NCBI GenBank assembly: GCA_009908885.1 | Contig: JAAAOL010000375.1 | Span: 1-10,106, forward strand | Direction: 5' to 3' | Source of the DNA: Bacteroidota bacterium | GTDB lineage: Bacteria > Bacteroidota > Rhodothermia > Rhodothermales > JAAAOL01 | Length of the DNA stretch: 10,106 nucleotides | In this document: piece by piece, positions 6,775 to 10,106 of the stretch | Position numbering within the stretch: the first letter of the stretch is position 1 | Layout of the letters: every line of letters begins with the position of its first letter | Made by a program: the position numbers and the translations under genes | The notes under the pieces: generated by a model | What the model was told of the DNA's origin: nothing | Seen by the model: only the letters and a program-made list of their open reading frames with translations | Database searches by the model: none

Positions 6775-8322
6775 TTAAAGATTCATCACCGCGTCGCCGA
6801 CTTGCAACAGATGGGCCTCGTCGAAGTGACGCCCGAGCAGTTGCAGGCCGACAGGGAGATGGGGCGCGTCGGGATGGGTACCGATGGGCACGACGAGGCC
6901 GGGCACGCCCGCGAGGTTGGCCGTGACGGTGTAGATGTCGTTCAGGTACATCGCCAGCGGATCGCCGATCTTCTCGCCCAGCTTGAAGGCCGGGGTCGGC
7001 GTCGCGGGCGTCAGGAGCACGTCCACCTCCTCGAAGACCTGGTCGAAGTCGTTGCGGATGAGCGTGCGCACGCGCTGGGCCTTGGCGTAGTAGGCGTCGT
7101 AGTAGCCGGATGAAAGCACGTAGGTGCCCAACATGATGCGGCGCTTCACCTCGTCCCCGAAGCCCTCGGTGCGGCTCTGCGTGTAGAGGCGGTTGAGCAG
7201 CGTCTCCTGCTCGTCGATCTCCTGGCGGAGCGCCGTCACCCGGTCGTCGCGCCCGTCGGCCTCGGCAGCGGCCAGCGCCTCCTGCATCGTCTCCCGCTCT
7301 TCGACCAGCGACCGCTGCACGTCCTGCAGGTCGGCGCGGTGGCCGTAGCGGATGCCGTCGTACCGGGCCAGGTTGCTCGACGCCTCCGCCGTGGCCAGTA
7401 TATAATACGTGGCGACGCCGTACTTCGTGTGGGGCAGCGAGACCTCACGCACTTCGGCGCCCTCGGCTTCGAGCGCGTCGACTTTCTCCTGAATGAGCGC
7501 GCGGATGCCGTCGTCCAGCCCCTCGGCGAAGTATTCCGTCGGCAGGCCGATGCGCAGTCCCGTCACGCCGCCGTCGAGCGCGGCCGTGTAGTCCGGCACC
7601 TCCACCGGCGCGCTCGTCGCATCGTTCGGGTCCACCCCGGCGATGGCATTCAGCAGCGTCGCCACGTCTTCCACGCTGTGGCCCATCGGACCGATGACGT
7701 CGAGCGAGGAGGCATAGGCCACCAGCCCGTAGCGGCTGACGCGCCCGTAGGTCGGCTTGAGCCCGACGACGCCGCAGAAGGCCGCAGGCTGCCGGATGGA
7801 GCCGCCCGTGTCGGAGCCGAGCGCCGCGTGGCACATCCCCGCCGCCACCGCCGCCGCCGAGCCGCCGGAGGACCCCCCAGGCACGTAGGCGTCGTCGTGC
7901 GGATTCTTCGTCGGGCCGTGGTGCGAGGTCTCGTTGGACGAGCCCATGGCGAACTCGTCGCAGTTGGTCTTGCCGATGAAGATGGCCCCGGCGTCGCGTA
8001 GCTTCTCGATGACCGTCGCGTCGTAGAGCGACTCGAAGTCGTCCAGCATCTGGGAGCCGCACGTCACCTGCCGCCCTTTGATGCAGATGTTGTCCTTGAC
8101 GGCCAGGATGAGTCCCGTCAGTGGGCGCTCGTGGCCTTTCTCGCGCATGCTGTCGAGGTAGCGGGCGTGGTGCAGCGCCCCACCGTCGTCGACGTAGGTG
8201 AAAATATTGAGGCGGTCGTTGTCCGCGCGGATGCGATCCAGGCAGGCCGAGACGAGGGCTTCACACGTCGTCTCGTTCTGATCCAGGGCACGGCGTGCCG
8301 CGCCAAACGTGCGATACTCCAT
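6775..8322 (-). CDS. gatA: Asp-tRNA(Asn)/Glu-tRNA(Gln) amidotransferase subunit A
   Basis: GatA is the amidase-signature subunit of GatCAB. It releases ammonia from glutamine, which GatB uses to convert mischarged Glu-tRNA(Gln) or Asp-tRNA(Asn) to the correct aminoacyl-tRNA in the cytosol. The catalytic Lys-cisSer-Ser triad is visible as K76 (LAVKDN), S151 (in GGSSGGS) and S175 (GSDTGGSIRQPA), with the spacing of the characterised family. I start at the ATG at 8322 (MEYRTFGAARRAL). The frame extends to an ATG at 8388, but the extra 22 residues are atypical and reach back to the edge of the tatA terminator. No Shine-Dalgarno is seen. The 515 residues exceed the usual length of about 485 because of an extra Glu/Gln-rich, coiled-coil-like segment at about residues 335-378, before RTEGFGDEVKRRIMLGTY. 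gatB and gatC are not in the window. Confidence 0.96.
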   Translation of the reverse strand: MEYRTFGAARRALDQNETTCEALVSACLDRIRADNDRLNIFTYVDDGGALHHARYLDSMREKGHERPLTGLILAVKDNICIKGRQVTCGSQMLDDFESLYDATVIEKLRDAGAIFIGKTNCDEFAMGSSNETSHHGPTKNPHDDAYVPGGSSGGSAAAVAAGMCHAALGSDTGGSIRQPAAFCGVVGLKPTYGRVSRYGLVAYASSLDVIGPMGHSVEDVATLLNAIAGVDPNDATSAPVEVPDYTAALDGGVTGLRIGLPTEYFAEGLDDGIRALIQEKVDALEAEGAEVREVSLPHTKYGVATYYILATAEASSNLARYDGIRYGHRADLQDVQRSLVEERETMQEALAAAEADGRDDRVTALRQEIDEQETLLNRLYTQSRTEGFGDEVKRRIMLGTYVLSSGYYDAYYAKAQRVRTLIRNDFDQVFEEVDVLLTPATPTPAFKLGEKIGDPLAMYLNDIYTVTANLAGVPGLVVPIGTHPDAPHLPVGLQLLGRHFDEAHLLQVGDAVMNL

Positions 8323-8389
8323 GAAGGGATGGGTGCTGAGAAGAATAGTGGGTGATGACAGGCTGCCGGGCCTCCACCGGGCGTCCATA

Positions 8390-8428
8390 TAAATACGAAA
8401 GGGCGTATCAGGATGCGATACGCCCTCG
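8390..8428 (-). terminator. Intrinsic terminator after tatA
   Basis: A perfect 10-bp inverted repeat (8400-8409 with 8417-8426, AGGGCGTATC) encloses a 7-base loop. On the minus strand the stem is followed by TTTCGTATTTATAT, an imperfect but T-rich tail. It begins about 37 bases after the tatA stop and ends upstream of gatA, so tatA is probably transcribed separately, with gatA served by partial read-through or its own promoter. I could not identify a gatA promoter. Confidence 0.65.
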
Positions 8429-8463
8429 TGTCGTGGCGGAAGCTCTCGGCGCAGTGGCGCGCC

Positions 8464-8757
8464 TCAAGAGGCCTGCTGTTGCGAAGTCTCCTGCGAGCCG
8501 GGGTTGTCCGAGCGGGCGGGCTCCTGCGGCTCGGCCTGCGGCGACTGCTGACGCGGGGTCGGCTGTTGCTGCGGCGGCTGGATCCGGCTGGAGTGCTCGT
8601 TGACGTTCAGCTCCCGCTGGATCTCGCTCGTGGCGTCCTTGAACTCACGGATGCCTTTGCCCAGGCCCCGCGCGATCTCCGGAATGCGCTTGGCTCCGAA
8701 GATGAGCAGGACGACCAGAAAGATGAGAATAATCTCAAACGGTCCTAGGCTGCCCAT
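8464..8757 (-). CDS. tatA: Sec-independent (twin-arginine) translocase protein TatA/TatE
   Basis: TatA is the pore-forming component of the Tat pathway, which exports folded proteins across the cytoplasmic membrane. The 97-residue protein has the family plan: a short N-terminal membrane helix (about 7-20, FEIILIFLVVLLIF), the conserved FGAKRIPE hinge (20-27), and an amphipathic helix (about 23-48, GLGKGIREFKDA). A Gln/Pro-rich tail (about 58-97) is probably disordered. The first residues (MGSLGPFEI) and absence of a long TatB-like helix favour TatA/E over TatB. An AGAGGT stretch lies 8 bases before the ATG at 8757. The gene is divergent from add across 189 bases and followed by an intrinsic terminator. 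No tatC is present in the window. Confidence 0.93.
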   Translation of the reverse strand: MGSLGPFEIILIFLVVLLIFGAKRIPEIARGLGKGIREFKDATSEIQRELNVNEHSSRIQPPQQQPTPRQQSPQAEPQEPARSDNPGSQETSQQQAS

Positions 8758-8946
8758 AACTGGCTACCTCTTAACATGGTGATGGGGATGCTCCACGGGA
8801 TCCGCCGTAACCCACAGCGGGGGAGCAGGAACACAACGGTCCGCCCTCTTCCGGGTTCCTCTCCCCGACCGCACGAAACTGGACGCCCTGCTACCAGTTT
8901 GCCGTACACTTCATTCCAGTCCTACCGTTACCGCTTGCTCGCGCCG

Positions 8947-10020
8947 ATGGCTTCCGCCGATGCCCCCCTCTCCCGTGACGACGTCCTGGCCTGGCCCAAG
9001 GCCGAGTTGCACTGCCACCTCGACGGCTCGCTCCGCCTCGCCACCATGCTGGAGCTGGCCGCTGCCCAGGACAAGATGGACGTGCTCCCTGCCGAGGACG
9101 AGGAGGGCTTACGGACGATCCTGCGCAAGGTGGACGACTCGGAGACGCTGGAAGCCTACCTCGCCTGGTTTCGGTACACGCTGCCGCTGATGCAGTCGGA
9201 GGACGCCCTGCACCGGATCGCCTACGAACTCGTCGAGGACAATGCGCGGGAGAACGTCCGCTACCTCGAAGTGCGGTACTCCCCGATTCTGCATACCGAG
9301 GAAGGGCTCACGCTGGAGGCCGTGAACGATGCCGTCCTCGCCGGGCTGGAGCAGGCCGAGCGCGACCTCGGCGTCACGACGTCGCTCATCATCTGCGGGC
9401 TGCGCGATCGGTTCGAGAGCGCCTCGCTGCGCCTGGCCGAGCTGGCCGCCGCGTACCGGCACCGAGGCGTCGTGGCCTTCGACCTCGCAGGCGGCGAGGC
9501 GGGCAACCCGCCCAAGCACCACTTGCATGCCTTCTATTACGCCCGCAACAACCTGCTCAACCTGACGGTGCACGCGGGCGAGAGCTGGGGCCCCGACTCG
9601 ATCCAGCAGGCGCTCTTCTACTGCGGCGCCCATCGCATCGGCCACGGCATCACGCTCTATCAGGACCCGGAACTGATGGCCTACTTCGCCGACCATCAGA
9701 TCCCGCTGGAGATCTGCCCGACGAGCAACGTGCAGACGCACGTCGTGGAGAGCTACGACGAACACCCCCTGCCGCGCTACGTGGAGGCGGGCATTCCCGT
9801 CACCGTCAACACGGACAACCGCCTCTTCAGCCGCACCTCGGTGACGGAAGAGTTGTGGCGCGTCTACACCCACTGCGGCATCGATGCCAATCAGCTCCGC
9901 GAAATCGCCCTGAACGGCTTCCGGTATGCGTTCCTCTCCTGGGAGGACAAGCAAGCCCTGCTGCGTGAAGTCACTGAGACGTTCCCGATGGCTCCCACCC
10001 GCGAAACCCCCGTCTGGTAG
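8947..10020 (+). CDS. add: Adenosine deaminase (ADA family)
   Basis: This zinc-dependent amidohydrolase deaminates adenosine or deoxyadenosine to inosine or deoxyinosine in purine salvage, in the cytosol. The metal and catalytic residues are visible: HxH at H22 and H24 (KAELHCHLDGSLR), Zn ligand H209 with catalytic E212 in HAGE, H233 in HRIGHG, and Zn ligand D290 in NTDNRL. The second Asp of the mammalian TDD motif is Asn (N291); many bacterial ADA-like enzymes carry TDN at this point. The 357-residue length is normal. I use the ATG at 8947 (MASADAP). The frame is open back to 8776, but the added 57 residues are Arg/Pro-rich and unlike the family. There is no Shine-Dalgarno and no convincing promoter, although a TTTG (8898-8901) lies upstream. 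Activity on a related substrate (adenine or aminodeoxyfutalosine) cannot be excluded from sequence alone. Confidence 0.92.
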   Translation: MASADAPLSRDDVLAWPKAELHCHLDGSLRLATMLELAAAQDKMDVLPAEDEEGLRTILRKVDDSETLEAYLAWFRYTLPLMQSEDALHRIAYELVEDNARENVRYLEVRYSPILHTEEGLTLEAVNDAVLAGLEQAERDLGVTTSLIICGLRDRFESASLRLAELAAAYRHRGVVAFDLAGGEAGNPPKHHLHAFYYARNNLLNLTVHAGESWGPDSIQQALFYCGAHRIGHGITLYQDPELMAYFADHQIPLEICPTSNVQTHVVESYDEHPLPRYVEAGIPVTVNTDNRLFSRTSVTEELWRVYTHCGIDANQLREIALNGFRYAFLSWEDKQALLREVTETFPMAPTRETPVW

Positions 10021-10024
10021 GGTT

Positions 10025-10106
10025 GAGAACGGGAGAAAGGGCGAGGGAGCACGGGTGAATCAGGCGAGCATCCGCCGTAAAGATCATGCCAGCCCCTCCC
10101 ACACTC
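10025..10106 (+). repeat. Element C: purine-rich heptad array, cut by window edge
   Basis: Immediately after the add stop codon there are five consecutive 7-base units in strict phase (10025-10059), for example GGAGAAA, GGGCGAG and GGGTGAA. They have the same GGNGNAN style as element A; the unit GGGTGAA occurs in both. A core of about 35 bases follows, and then the window ends in a pyrimidine-rich run (10092-10106) that looks like the beginning of an opposite-facing arm. The far end is outside the window. Confidence 0.5.

Noticed and set aside
7339..8001. A 220-codon plus-strand frame and a 205-codon minus-strand frame (7445-8062) inside gatA.
   Set aside because: Both are out-of-frame readings of gatA, which is intact and carries its full catalytic triad.
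8323..8388. A 22-residue N-terminal extension of GatA.
   Set aside because: It adds atypical residues and reaches back to the edge of the tatA terminator; the conserved GatA start is at 8322.
8776..8946. A 57-residue N-terminal extension of adenosine deaminase.
   Set aside because: It is Arg/Pro-rich, without signal peptide or family similarity, and lies in the divergent intergenic region with tatA. The ATG at 8947 gives a normal-length enzyme.

Overview
The window is high-GC bacterial chromosome (roughly 60-65 % GC by eye). The gene content fits the Rhodothermales/Rhodothermota branch near Bacteroidota (Salinibacter or Rubricoccus relatives). The main evidence is a large TonB-dependent receptor with an N-terminal carboxypeptidase-like domain, paired with a secreted protein whose N-terminus resembles large surface proteins of that order. 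A -10 element that also reads as the Bacteroidota TAnnTTTG motif agrees. No taxonomic marker such as rRNA is present, so the assignment is an inference.

Layout: everything from 1 to 8757 is on the minus strand, and one gene (add) runs divergently on the plus strand at the right. In minus-strand transcription order the genes are tatA (Tat protein export), a hairpin terminator, gatA (Glu-tRNA(Gln)/Asp-tRNA(Asn) amidotransferase subunit A), repeat element B, sucD (succinyl-CoA synthetase alpha subunit), repeat element A, and engB (ribosome-assembly GTPase). A 739-bp gene-free stretch follows. It holds one very clear promoter and a long, hairpin-rich leader, and leads into the TonB-dependent receptor gene. 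A GC-rich hairpin then separates the receptor from the start of a secreted protein gene that runs off the left edge. On the right, add (adenosine deaminase) is followed by a third repeat element, C, cut by the window edge.

The right and middle genes are conserved housekeeping functions (protein export, tRNA charging, TCA cycle, ribosome biogenesis, purine salvage). They look like neighbours rather than one pathway. The left pair (receptor plus exported protein) looks like a small outer-membrane or cell-surface operon driven by its own promoter.

The most unusual structure is a set of intergenic elements built from degenerate tandem 7-base units in two opposite-facing arms around a short core. 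Two are complete (5594-5717 and 6668-6773) and one is truncated (10025-10106). The arms within an element share a heptad consensus, but the consensus differs between elements (GGNGNAN-type in A and C, GGTTNNG in B). I see no defence system, CRISPR array, transposase, phage gene or biosynthetic cluster.
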